Of a DNA stretch of 62,466 bases, positions 1 to 8,357 are shown piece by piece (positions within the stretch are counted from its first letter, which is position 1; every line of letters starts with the position of its first letter). A program made the position numbers and the translations under genes. Location of the stretch: NCBI GenBank assembly GCA_023663865.1, contig JAMPGU010000009.1:1-62466 (forward strand), given 5' to 3'. This DNA is from Clostridium sp. GTDB lineage: Bacteria; Bacillota; Clostridia; Oscillospirales; Acutalibacteraceae. The notes below the pieces were generated by a model. That model had not been told where the DNA came from and did not search any database. It worked only from the letters and a program-made list of their open reading frames with translations.

Positions 1-1453
1 TGTTTTTCTTAAAGTTCTTGTCTGTACTGTACTGAATCTGATAACCTGTGGTCTGAGTTGTATACTTCTTCCACTTTACTGTAAACTTCTTTGAGCCTGC
101 GCTTACGCTTGACAGACTTGTGTTCTTTGGCTTGATGGTGAAGCTCTTCGTAGCTGTACCACTGTAGTTACCCTTGAAGGTTATCTTGATTGTGTACTTG
201 CCAACATTCTTTCTTCCGCTTGGGTAAGTAACCGTATAATCTGTTCCGCTCTTTAATTTATTGCCCTTGCTGTCCTTAATGGTTACACTTGGTTTCTTTG
301 CACTGCCGTTATAAGTATATGTGCTTGTGGATAATGTATAAGTTGTTGGCTTATAAATCGTCTTTGTTGTTTTGGAATAGGTGTAACCGCAGGTCTTACA
401 GGTATATGTTGTTACTACCTTGCCATTAGCGCTCTTGGTTGCTTTCGTTGTTTTGGTGGTGGTCTTGTAGCTGTGAGAGCTGCACTTTACTGCTACAAAT
501 TCATTATCAAACAAATCTGCAAATTTCTTAGCAGTGGAATTTGCATATGCATATATCGTTGCCATTTTCGGAATTGTTCCATAATAATCCTTATTTGTAA
601 CATCCAAAATCTTACAGTTCGGATTTAGAATCGTAATCTTTGTCATACTATTACAGGTTCTGAACGCAGATGTGCCTAAAGTTTCTACACTTTCAGGCAG
701 GGTTACTGTTTTTATACTTCTGCAATTGCTAAAAGCATTGTCACTGATTGATTTAACACTGCTCGGAATATGAACATCCGTAAGAAGCTTGCCACCGATA
801 TATAAATCACATTTACATTCTAACGGATTTGCATAAGACGCAAACGTAATACCGCACCAATCAGCAAGGCTGCCATTGTAATAAACCTTCGTCAAATTCG
901 CTGCATTAAAAGCATACTTCTCAAAAGTCTTTAAGCCTGCCGGAATGGTAATGCTGTCAAGATACATATTATTTTGAAAGGCTGCACTGCATACAGTGAT
1001 GACTGTATCCGGTATGGTGTACGACTCCGAATTCTTATACTTAGGGAAACAAACCAATTCGGTTTTGCTCTTATTAAAAAGAACACCATCTGCTGATGAA
1101 AAATACGGGTTACTTTCATGAACTGTAATTTTCTCCAGCTTATTGCTCATTTCAAAGGATGAAGCATCAAGATTTTTTACAGCACTTGAAAGAGCGATAC
1201 TTATGACATTTGAGCCTTTGAATGCACGATTGGCAATACCGGTTATTTTCACACCGCCCTTAGCTTCAGGAATAGCTATTCTTTCACTGTCACCTGTGTA
1301 GGCACAGACATAAGCTGTTCCATCATCATAAAGATTAATGTCGAAATGTTCAGGATTGCTGTCAACCGTATCGGCAGCAGCTGACAGGTTCACTCCCGCT
1401 GTAATACTCAGCAGCATTACAAATGATAATAAAATGGATAATGTTTTTTTCAT
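1..1453 (-). CDS. Secreted leucine-rich-repeat (BspA-type) protein, C-terminus beyond the window
   Basis: Read from an ATG at 1453 preceded by AAAGGAG; no stop before the window edge, so 484 codons are visible. The N-terminus (MKKTLSILLSFVMLLS) is a signal peptide. Residues of about 40-330 carry LRR_5-type repeats with motifs such as FKGSNVISI, YTIPDTVITV and VHIPSSVKSI. After that come a Cys-x2-Cys segment (TCKTCGY) and an Ig/MBG-like module (YNGSAKKPSVTIKDSKG) leading into a fibronectin-III-like stretch. This C-terminal half closely matches that of the next secreted protein (1845-3734). The family is extracellular or cell-wall associated and mediates binding; the ligand is unknown. Confidence 0.85.
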   Translation of the reverse strand, partial: MKKTLSILLSFVMLLSITAGVNLSAAADTVDSNPEHFDINLYDDGTAYVCAYTGDSERIAIPEAKGGVKITGIANRAFKGSNVISIALSSAVKNLDASSFEMSNKLEKITVHESNPYFSSADGVLFNKSKTELVCFPKYKNSESYTIPDTVITVCSAAFQNNMYLDSITIPAGLKTFEKYAFNAANLTKVYYNGSLADWCGITFASYANPLECKCDLYIGGKLLTDVHIPSSVKSISDNAFSNCRSIKTVTLPESVETLGTSAFRTCNSMTKITILNPNCKILDVTNKDYYGTIPKMATIYAYANSTAKKFADLFDNEFVAVKCSSHSYKTTTKTTKATKSANGKVVTTYTCKTCGYTYSKTTKTIYKPTTYTLSTSTYTYNGSAKKPSVTIKDSKGNKLKSGTDYTVTYPSGRKNVGKYTIKITFKGNYSGTATKSFTIKPKNTSLSSVSAGSKKFTVKWKKYTTQTTGYQIQYSTDKNFKKN

Positions 1454-1484
1454 ATAATTGCTCCTTTGACTTTATTATGGAATA

Positions 1485-1513
1485 AGTATAGCACACAAAT
1501 TAAATATACGCAA
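1485..1513 (-). promoter_or_regulatory. Sigma-A promoter of the LRR gene
   Basis: On the minus strand TTGCGT (1508-1513), a 17-bp spacer and TATACT (1485-1490) lie about 32 bp upstream of the start codon at 1453. The -35 hexamer lies inside the inverted-repeat operator at 1505-1526. Confidence 0.7.
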
Positions 1514-1526
1514 GTGCGTATACGCA
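1505..1526. promoter_or_regulatory. Inverted-repeat operator between LRR gene and XRE regulator
   Basis: TATACGCA (1505-1512), two bases, then TGCGTATA (1515-1522) form a perfect 8-bp inverted repeat. TGCGTATACGCA (1515-1526) is itself a perfect palindrome, so three half-sites are packed together. The position over the -35 of the LRR promoter and next to the divergent XRE gene suggests this is the binding site of that regulator. The pairing is inferred. Confidence 0.6.
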
Positions 1527-1563
1527 TAAATTAAAAATTTTATATCATAATATTGGTGATGAT

Positions 1564-1806
1564 ATGAAAGCAAAGGAAGCCATTGTAAAAAGAATAGATG
1601 AGCTCTGCAAGGAAAAAGAAATAGCTTTAAACGAGCTGGCAACCCGATCAGGCGTTACGCCCAGCACAGTTTACAGTGTTATGTTAGCTGAACGAAAAGA
1701 CATCAGCATTTCAACACTCACTAAAATATGCGACGGGCTTGATATAACACTGAAAGACTTTTTCAGCGCGGAATATTTTGATAATATAGAACAACAGATA
1801 GAATAA
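1564..1806 (+). CDS. Small XRE-family helix-turn-helix regulator
   Basis: 80 codons. Residues of about 8-65 form a Cro/CI HTH: the LNELATRSGVTPSTVYSVM segment is helix-turn-helix, followed by ISISTLTKICDGLDITLKDFF, the usual helices 4-5. There is no additional ligand or oligomerisation domain. GGTGAT precedes the ATG. It is divergent from the LRR gene and convergent with the second secreted protein. The palindromic element at 1505-1526 is its obvious candidate operator, so it probably represses the LRR gene and perhaps itself. The inducing signal is unknown. Confidence 0.85.
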   Translation: MKAKEAIVKRIDELCKEKEIALNELATRSGVTPSTVYSVMLAERKDISISTLTKICDGLDITLKDFFSAEYFDNIEQQIE

Positions 1807-1810
1807 AGAA

Positions 1811-1838
1811 AAAAACGGATGGTCACCCATCCGTTTTT
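1811..1838. terminator. Bidirectional intrinsic terminator
   Basis: ACGGATGG (1815-1822), loop TCAC, CCATCCGT (1827-1834), flanked by an A-run on the left and a T-run on the right. It sits between the convergent XRE gene and the secreted protein gene and can serve both. Confidence 0.85.
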
Positions 1839-1844
1839 ATTTTG

Positions 1845-3734
1845 TTATTTCTTTGTAGTAACAGATTTTGCACTGCTCCAATTTGAATAAATCTTTGTTG
1901 ACTTTCCGTTCACCTTGACAGTCTTATAGGTACGAATTCTTACGTAATACTTCTTCTTTCCGCTGAGCTTGGAGATAGATTTTGAAGTTGTTGAATTCTT
2001 TGATACAGTTACGGTCTTGTTGTTCTTCTTAAAGTTTTTGTCTGTGCTGTACTGAATCTGATAGCCTGTAGTTTGGGTTGTCTGCTTCTTCCACTTTACT
2101 GTAAACTTCTTTGAGCCTGCACTTACGCTTGACAGACTTGTTGACTTAGGCTTAATGGTAAAGGTTTTCTTTACTGTTCCGCTGTAGTTGCCTTTAAACT
2201 TAATGGTTACAGTATATTGACCTACATTCTTTCTGCCTGATGCATAGCTTACAGTATAGTTGCTTGCGCTTATCTTTTTACCCTTGCTATCCTTAACCGT
2301 TACACTTGGCTTCTTTGCCTTGCCGTCATACGTATAACTTGTAGTTGAAAGCGTGATTGTTTTTGGATAGTAAATGGTTGTGCTTGATTTCTTTGTACCG
2401 CACACAGAGCATTTTGTTACAACACTGCCGTTCTTGCTTGTTGTTGCTTTTGTTGTATATGTCTTGTAGGTGTGTGACTTTTTAGCTATGGTTTCTGTCT
2501 TCTTCTGACCGCACAATGTACAGGTATAGGTCTTAACGCCTGTTGCCTTACAGGTTGCCTGCTTTGTCACTTTGCTTGACCACTTGTGGTTATGCTTAAC
2601 AATTGTAACAGGAATCGGCTGAGACGGCACGCCCATAAACTCTACAGTAAAATAGTTATCGCTTCCAACTGTCCACGGATTTTCATACTGATCTGATGCG
2701 ATATTAAAATAGCTGAAATCCAGCATTTGTCCCTCACTGTCTGCCCAGTAACCGTCAATAAGGAATGTATATTCAGCAGATGTTCCGTCCTTATAATTAA
2801 CGGTTAACTTGTCATCAACAGATGGATAAATGTCATAATAGAAGCACTCATTAAAGTATGCATCATAATCCCAGCATCCAACGGTTTCATCATACTCGCT
2901 GTATTTTATATCTGTGGCAGGCTTATAAAAAACACTTAAAACCGGACTTTCAACAATAGTTACCGGAACCTGCGTTGTAACACCCATATATTCAATGGTG
3001 AAATAATTATCTCCGCCAATGGTCCAGTACTCTGCCCATTGATTATCATCATATTCAACATAACCCGGAAGTACATTACCCTCAGCATCCAGCCATGTAA
3101 TATCATAGTACTCATTGATATCACAGCAATAAACATTTGAGGTTCCGTCCTTATAATAAACTGTCAGCGTATCACCTATTTCAATATCACAAAAATAATA
3201 ATAGCCGCCATTATCAAGCTCAAAGCCGCCAACATTTTCTATCAGCTCAACAGGCTTTACCGGTGTATAAGAAATACTTTCTACTGTGGATTCTATAATT
3301 GTAACAGGCACCTGTGTCTGAACGCCCATATAATCTACAGTAAAATAATTATCGCTGCCTAAGGTCCATGGAACATCATATTGATGACCCATATCATAAT
3401 CTAAATAGCCGTCCAGCTCTTCGCCGTTTGAATCAATCCAGCCCCAAAGCCAATTATCGTCATCCTCAACATAATAGTAGTCTACGGAAGTTCCGTCACT
3501 ATAATAAACAGTGAGCATATCTCCTACGTTTTCAGCCTCAATATAATAACAGTATGTGCCCTCGTCAGTCCAATAGCCTCCCACATTTTCCACATACTCA
3601 ATCGGCTTAACCGGCGTATAAGAAATGCTTTCAATACTGCTTGAACCACTAGCAGCATAAGCAGACAAATCAATACCTGCAGTTATGCTCAGCAGCATTA
3701 CGATAGATAGAATAAGTGATAATGTTTTTTTCAT
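1845..3734 (-). CDS. Secreted repeat protein with FN3-like C-terminus
   Basis: 629 aa; ATG preceded by AAGGAG. Signal peptide MKKTLSLILSIVMLLS. Three tandem repeats of about 110-120 aa follow, each beginning near SISYTPVKP or SVFYKPATD and ending GSDNYFTVDYMGVQTQVPVTI; they are rich in Tyr, Asp and Trp. From about residue 395 come paired Cys-x2-Cys segments (CTLCGQ, CSVCGT), an Ig/MBG-like module (YDGKAKKPSVTVKDSKGKK) and a fibronectin-III-like end (GYQIQYSTDKNFKK). No sortase motif or membrane anchor is visible. The C-terminal half is about 85-90% identical in DNA to the partial LRR gene at the window start, so the two are tandem paralogues with different N-terminal modules. A surface or matrix role is likely; the substrate is unknown. 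Confidence 0.8.
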   Translation of the reverse strand: MKKTLSLILSIVMLLSITAGIDLSAYAASGSSSIESISYTPVKPIEYVENVGGYWTDEGTYCYYIEAENVGDMLTVYYSDGTSVDYYYVEDDDNWLWGWIDSNGEELDGYLDYDMGHQYDVPWTLGSDNYFTVDYMGVQTQVPVTIIESTVESISYTPVKPVELIENVGGFELDNGGYYYFCDIEIGDTLTVYYKDGTSNVYCCDINEYYDITWLDAEGNVLPGYVEYDDNQWAEYWTIGGDNYFTIEYMGVTTQVPVTIVESPVLSVFYKPATDIKYSEYDETVGCWDYDAYFNECFYYDIYPSVDDKLTVNYKDGTSAEYTFLIDGYWADSEGQMLDFSYFNIASDQYENPWTVGSDNYFTVEFMGVPSQPIPVTIVKHNHKWSSKVTKQATCKATGVKTYTCTLCGQKKTETIAKKSHTYKTYTTKATTSKNGSVVTKCSVCGTKKSSTTIYYPKTITLSTTSYTYDGKAKKPSVTVKDSKGKKISASNYTVSYASGRKNVGQYTVTIKFKGNYSGTVKKTFTIKPKSTSLSSVSAGSKKFTVKWKKQTTQTTGYQIQYSTDKNFKKNNKTVTVSKNSTTSKSISKLSGKKKYYVRIRTYKTVKVNGKSTKIYSNWSSAKSVTTKK

Positions 3735-3843
3735 AAAAATCTCCTTGTGTTGTGGGATGTATATTCGTACAAATCTATTATAAAATAGTTTTCAATCCTC
3801 GTCAATAAGCCGGCTTAATGTTTCATAATTAATTTACTAATGC

Positions 3844-3880
3844 ATAAAAAATAAGCAGTCACCGAAGTAACTGCTTATTA
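3844..3880 (-). terminator. Intrinsic terminator of the alcohol dehydrogenase gene
   Basis: On the minus strand a 13-bp stem (one G-U) capped by a TTCG tetraloop is followed by six T. It lies 24 bp after the stop codon at 3904. Confidence 0.9.
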
Positions 3881-3903
3881 TATGTATATTGTCGTGCCGC
3901 AAA

Positions 3904-5112
3904 TTATGCCATAAAGGTGCGGATAACAGCTTCACAATCCTTCCTATCCATAATTTTCGGTACAGGATAAAGCGGATTACCCTCTTTAAGTGCACGCTCA
4001 ACAAGCAGAGGCAAATCCTCTTCCTTGATGAAATCAAACTTTTCAGGAATATTCATATTCTTATTAAGAGTTCTGATCGCATCAATAAATGCTTTGCCCT
4101 TGCCTGCAGTATCAAGACCCTTGCCGATACCCACCAAATCAGCCAGCTTTGCAAGCTGAGGATATGCTGCATCAGCATAGTAGTCAAGAACATATGGCAA
4201 AATAACAGCATTTGCAAGTCCGTGAGGTGTACCATAGAGACCGCCCAAATTATGAGCAATAGCATGTACATAACCAACATACGCATGTGTAAATGCACGA
4301 CCTGCCAAGAATGAGCCTTTAAGCATATTCTGTCTTGCTTCAATATTCTTGCCGTCATTATATGCCGTCTCAATATTTGCAAAAATAAGCTTTGTTGCCT
4401 CTTCTGCCTCTTTGATTGTGTCCTTGGTATTGCTCTTACCGATATAAGCCTCAACAGCATGTGTTAACGCATCCATACCTGTGGTTGAAGTAATATGCGG
4501 AGGCAGACCAACTGTAAGCTCAGGGTCAAGCACTGCATATTTAGGACGAAGGCATGTATCATTAATCGCATTCTTCTCGTGGGTTTCAGGGTCAGATACA
4601 ACAGCAGCAACTGTAGTCTCTGAGCCTGTACCGGCAGTTGTCGGCACAGCAAAGAACGGCGGCAATGCCTTACGCACTTTAAGCTGTCCGCGCATTGAGC
4701 GAACAGTCTTATTTGGTCTTACAACTCTTGCACCGGCTGCTTTCGCACAGTCCATAGGTGAGCCGCCGCCGAACGCAATAATACCCTGACAGCCATTTTT
4801 AACATACATATCCTTACAATCCTCGATATTAGGTATTGTAGGATTAGGCTGAACACCGTCGTATACTACATATTCAACGCCAACTTCATCCAGTTTTTCA
4901 AACATAGGATCAAGAAGATGCAGACCCATAAGTCCCTTATCTGTAACAACCAGAACCTTCTTAACACCCTTGCTCTTAATAAACTCCGGCAGCTTTAAAA
5001 TACTTCCGGCACCCTCAAGAAGCTCAGGAGAAGACCAATCCATAAGGCACATAGCAACCTTAAAAACTCTCTGATAAATTCTATACCAGCATTTTTTCAG
5101 TTCCCAAATCAT
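3904..5112 (-). CDS. Iron-containing (group III) alcohol dehydrogenase
   Basis: 402 aa; AAGGAGG seven bases before the ATG. NAD(P)H-linked reduction of aldehydes or oxidation of alcohols in the cytosol. The N-terminal Rossmann-type domain has GGGSPMDCAKA (about residue 115) for the dinucleotide. The C-terminal helical domain has TGMDALTHAVEAY and HAIAHNLGGLYGTPHGLAN, which carry the Asp and His ligands for Fe2+ typical of the family. Monocistronic, with its own promoter and terminator. Substrate is not predictable from sequence; butanol/ethanol-type or lactaldehyde reductases are the nearest functional classes. Confidence 0.9.
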   Translation of the reverse strand: MIWELKKCWYRIYQRVFKVAMCLMDWSSPELLEGAGSILKLPEFIKSKGVKKVLVVTDKGLMGLHLLDPMFEKLDEVGVEYVVYDGVQPNPTIPNIEDCKDMYVKNGCQGIIAFGGGSPMDCAKAAGARVVRPNKTVRSMRGQLKVRKALPPFFAVPTTAGTGSETTVAAVVSDPETHEKNAINDTCLRPKYAVLDPELTVGLPPHITSTTGMDALTHAVEAYIGKSNTKDTIKEAEEATKLIFANIETAYNDGKNIEARQNMLKGSFLAGRAFTHAYVGYVHAIAHNLGGLYGTPHGLANAVILPYVLDYYADAAYPQLAKLADLVGIGKGLDTAGKGKAFIDAIRTLNKNMNIPEKFDFIKEEDLPLLVERALKEGNPLYPVPKIMDRKDCEAVIRTFMA

Positions 5113-5146
5113 TATTGTTCCTCCTTTTCAAAATATTTCAATTCTT

Positions 5147-5175
5147 ATTTTACAATTTTACACTGCACTTTTCAA
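5147..5175 (-). promoter_or_regulatory. Sigma-A promoter of the alcohol dehydrogenase
   Basis: Minus-strand TTGAAA (5170-5175), 17-bp spacer, TAAAAT (5147-5152), about 35 bp upstream of the start codon. Confidence 0.7.
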
Positions 5176-5263
5176 GTGTTTTAGAGAAATAGTCTTTTAA
5201 ATTATAGAATTATATGTTAATATTTATTAAGAGAAATATATATAATTATTGTGGAGGCTGCTT

Positions 5264-6607
5264 ATGGAAAACAAAAAAGTAATCTTTTGCGGAAACAATG
5301 AGAAATACTTATCAAAAGAGCTTATTGCCGACAGTAATGATTCTAACGGAGGTACTGCTTTCAGAATACCCAGCTTGATTAAATCGGGGAACACACTGAT
5401 TGCTGCGATTGACAAGCAAAGCTGCGGTGCGGATTGGGGCTTTATAGAGCTTGCCATTCGGAGGAGCGAGGACGGCGGAGAAACCTGGAGCGATATTGAA
5501 ACGATTGCCACTCCTCCTGCAAGAGAAACAAGAATTACCGATGAATGCTATGCATCTGCTTTTTTTATTGACCCCTGTATGGCAATTGCGCCAAACGGCG
5601 ATGTAATTCTGCTTATAGATTTTTATCCGGAATGCAAGGGACTGCACAACAGAAATCTGCTGGACAAAAAGAAGCTCCCTTATTCCCTATATAACAAAAA
5701 AATGTATCCCGTTATTTACGACAGAGACGGCAACTTTTATTTAGTCATTGAGGATGGCGTTGTACTTGACAGCAAGTATCAAAAAACAGATTACAAGGTA
5801 GCAGACTGGAAAGGATCTCTGTACAAGGGAGATGAATACGTAGGCAATATTTTCTTAAACGGTAAAACCGGTAAAAATGAAATTCATGCAGTAACCACAT
5901 TCGGCGCACCGTTAAAAGCACCCAAGCGAAATTACATCTATATGCTCAGAAGCAAGGATAACGGTAAAACATGGAGTGATCCCGTTGATATTACAGGGGA
6001 CATCCTGAGAAAAGAGGATGGCACATTTATCGGTGTTGCACCGGGTGTAGGTTTAACAACTGCAGACGGAAAAATCATTATGCCTCTTTATGTAGACAGA
6101 AAAGAGACGGCAGCCATATACAGTATTGATAATGGTGAAACATGGCACAGAATGACCAATCAGCCCTACAGCTGCAACATTGATGAATGGCAGATGGTGC
6201 AGGCACCTGACGAGGTCATTCTCGGATTAGGCAGACAAAAGCGTTATGGTAAAACACCGCTCTCTGTTTCGGAACACAATGGCACCAGATGGGCAAAGGC
6301 AGGCAAAACAAAGCTATATGCACCAAAGTGCCAAAAAAGTGTAATCAGTATAGGCAATTATGTTTTCTGCTCTCACGCAAGTGAAAGAACTCGAGCAAAT
6401 GGTGTTATCACAATCGGCAAATTTGACCGTTCAAAGGGTAAGACCACAAACATAAACTGGATAAGCGAGGTTGAGATAAACAAAGGATTTTTTGCTTATT
6501 CCTGCCTGACGCAAATTGATGACGAGCATATCGGCGTGCTATACGAAGAGGCACCAAGCTCATACATATGCTTCAAAAAATACAAAATATCCGATTTGAT
6601 TGAATAA
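5264..6607 (+). CDS. Exo-alpha-sialidase-like (GH33-type) beta-propeller protein
   Basis: ATG at 5264 chosen because GGAGG (5253-5257) sits six bases before it; a TTG at 5249 would precede this ribosome site. 447 aa. FRIP near residue 33 matches the sialidase motif whose Arg binds the sialate carboxylate. Three Asp-boxes (SEDGGETW, SKDNGKTW, SIDNGETW) mark propeller blades. There is no signal peptide or membrane segment, so it should act in the cytosol on imported sialosides, or be released in another way. GH33-type catalytic identity is inferred from fold motifs; another glycan lyase or hydrolase with the same propeller is possible. Confidence 0.75.
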   Translation: MENKKVIFCGNNEKYLSKELIADSNDSNGGTAFRIPSLIKSGNTLIAAIDKQSCGADWGFIELAIRRSEDGGETWSDIETIATPPARETRITDECYASAFFIDPCMAIAPNGDVILLIDFYPECKGLHNRNLLDKKKLPYSLYNKKMYPVIYDRDGNFYLVIEDGVVLDSKYQKTDYKVADWKGSLYKGDEYVGNIFLNGKTGKNEIHAVTTFGAPLKAPKRNYIYMLRSKDNGKTWSDPVDITGDILRKEDGTFIGVAPGVGLTTADGKIIMPLYVDRKETAAIYSIDNGETWHRMTNQPYSCNIDEWQMVQAPDEVILGLGRQKRYGKTPLSVSEHNGTRWAKAGKTKLYAPKCQKSVISIGNYVFCSHASERTRANGVITIGKFDRSKGKTTNINWISEVEINKGFFAYSCLTQIDDEHIGVLYEEAPSSYICFKKYKISDLIE

Positions 6608-6620
6608 GATATTCATATAA

Positions 6621-6664
6621 AAAAGATATCACATCAGTTAAAAGCTGAGGTGATATCTTTTTTT
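6621..6664. terminator. Intrinsic terminator, sialidase / GPH transporter
   Basis: A 14-bp stem with one mismatch, AGATATCAC...GTGATATCT, then seven T on the plus strand; the opposite strand also has a T-run. It sits between convergent genes. Confidence 0.85.
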
Positions 6665-6676
6665 AATCGTATTTTA

Positions 6677-8137
6677 TTACAATAATTTTTCAAGACCCTC
6701 GGCAGAATATTCTTCTCCGCTGCGTTTCTTGTTTAAAGCATTCATCATATGAGATACATTTTTTCTTGTCATCGGATAAAACACAAGAGCAATGACGGAA
6801 ACTGCAATCAGTGCTGCAGGTATGATGGTTGATATATTTTCCATACCGCCAACGATATGCGGATCGGTAACCACCTTAATCAGTGATTCCTGACCTGCCG
6901 TATCCTTTGATGAATCATATCCATACACGGATAAAAGCTGACCTGCCATAAGAATACCAAATGCCGAGCCGAATTTCTGTACAAGCTGCGGCAAAGCAGT
7001 AATGATAGACTCTCTTCTTGCACCGTTTTTAAGCTCGTCCAGCTCGACCAAATCATAACCCATTGAATAGAAAAATGTCCAGAAGGTTCCTGCACCCATA
7101 CCCAGCAGAGCAGCACAAACAACCGTCATAATTTTAAAGCTGCCTACTGCAGCATCTAGACCAATCAGCTTAACGATAATCTCGCCGATAACTGTAATCG
7201 TCAAAAACGTAATGCACGCAAAGCGTCTGTCCTTTTTCTCTGCAACCTTTTCAACAATAGGCACAACAATTGCCATAGAAATAACCATAGAAACAATGAC
7301 ATATACAATGCCTGTATCATAGTCAACGCCTATACAATCAACCACCATATATGTCAGATTTGACTGTATCATGGATGAACCTGCTAAGAAGAAAAATACA
7401 AACAGCAGGAAAAATTTTGATGGTTTAAGCTTTAAAATCTCACCAAAGGATTTAAATGTATCCTTAACCGTTGTCTTTCCTGCAGAGGAATCCACCGGCT
7501 TTGGTGTATAAACACCACCCAAGGACTTAACACATACAAAGCCGAGCGCTACTGCCAAAACACTTATAACCGCTGCAATCACGGCATAGGAATTAGATTG
7601 AAAGCGTTCACCAAGCAATATTGCCACTGTGGGAACAAGTGCAGGAAGAACATTGCCAAGTCCGACAGCACCGGCATTCAGCAGCGATGCAGTAGAACGA
7701 ATATTGGTACGCTCATCATAATCCTCAGTTAGCTCAGCAACCACTGCATAATACGGAATTGTATACATTGTATAGAAAAGCCAAATGCACATAGATATAA
7801 CTGTATACAGAATAATTTTTGCCGTCTGACTTGTAAAGCCGGCGCCTATAGAAGTCCACGCCACAATAAAAATAATACCAAGGGGCAGTATTGCACCCTT
7901 CATCACCTTGCGTTTGTCAACACCACCGCGATCCGTAAAATTACCGATAATCGGGTCAGTCACAGCATCCCAGGCTATAGAAATAAAAATAACAACAGAA
8001 GCAAACTTTGCCTGAATACCAACAATCTCTACAAGAAAAGTAAGATAATATGTATAAAACATATTGTAAATAAGCGACTCAGTAAAGATACCAAATGCAT
8101 ATCCCATCTTCTTTTTCTTCGTTAATACACCAGCCAT
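6677..8137 (-). CDS. GPH-family (MFS) glycoside transporter
   Basis: Cation-coupled sugar symporter of the glycoside-pentoside-hexuronide type with about 12 hydrophobic segments. The signature AWDAVTDPIIGNFTDR lies near residue 60. The ATG at 8137 (487 codons including the stop) is preferred: the frame stays open to 8308, but that extension would cover the upstream promoter (8264-8292) and end inside the terminator of the preceding gene (8291-8340). AAAGG lies nine bases before this ATG. Convergent with the sialidase-like gene, with which it may share a glycan-use role. The substrate is unknown. Confidence 0.85.
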   Translation of the reverse strand: MAGVLTKKKKMGYAFGIFTESLIYNMFYTYYLTFLVEIVGIQAKFASVVIFISIAWDAVTDPIIGNFTDRGGVDKRKVMKGAILPLGIIFIVAWTSIGAGFTSQTAKIILYTVISMCIWLFYTMYTIPYYAVVAELTEDYDERTNIRSTASLLNAGAVGLGNVLPALVPTVAILLGERFQSNSYAVIAAVISVLAVALGFVCVKSLGGVYTPKPVDSSAGKTTVKDTFKSFGEILKLKPSKFFLLFVFFFLAGSSMIQSNLTYMVVDCIGVDYDTGIVYVIVSMVISMAIVVPIVEKVAEKKDRRFACITFLTITVIGEIIVKLIGLDAAVGSFKIMTVVCAALLGMGAGTFWTFFYSMGYDLVELDELKNGARRESIITALPQLVQKFGSAFGILMAGQLLSVYGYDSSKDTAGQESLIKVVTDPHIVGGMENISTIIPAALIAVSVIALVFYPMTRKNVSHMMNALNKKRSGEEYSAEGLEKLL

Positions 8138-8178
8138 ATTGTACAGCCTTTCTGCCTGCAATAAAAACACACGCCAAA

Positions 8179-8214
8179 GTGCAGGCTCTGCAACGTATGT
8201 TGTTTCACCTGCAC
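8179..8214 (-). other. Stem-loop in the leader of the GPH transporter
   Basis: GTGCAGG and CCTGCAC (7 bp) enclose 22 nt within a 5' leader of about 120 nt. No U-run follows, so it is not a terminator. It may affect translation or stability. Confidence 0.4.
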
Positions 8215-8263
8215 AATCGAATGATTCTCTATTCAAAAGTAACAGGTACAGTCTTACAATTTC

Positions 8264-8292
8264 ATTATATATCACCGGATTATAAAGAGCAA
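8264..8292 (-). promoter_or_regulatory. Putative promoter of the GPH transporter
   Basis: Minus-strand TTGCTC (8287-8292), 17 bp, TATAAT (8264-8269). The -35 overlaps the T-run of the preceding terminator. Confidence 0.55.
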
Positions 8293-8340
8293 GAAAAATC
8301 TCCCACAAGTATTTGCTTTTGAAATACTGAATGGGAGATT
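8291..8340 (-). terminator. Intrinsic terminator of the export operon
   Basis: AATCTCCCA (8297-8305) pairs with TGGGAGATT (8332-8340), with an inner AGTATTT/AAATACT stem. On the minus strand it is followed by TTTTTCTT. It lies 18 bp after the permease stop. Confidence 0.9.
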
Positions 8341-8357
8341 ATTGTATTCAATTTGAA

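Noticed and set aside
3889..4460. Open frames in and opposite the 3' half of the alcohol dehydrogenase gene
   Set aside because: Dehydrogenase motifs run intact through the true frame; these are shadows.
8138..8308. 57-residue N-terminal extension of the first GPH transporter
   Set aside because: It would start inside the terminator of the upstream operon and contain the promoter and a leader hairpin; its sequence is unlike GPH N-termini.
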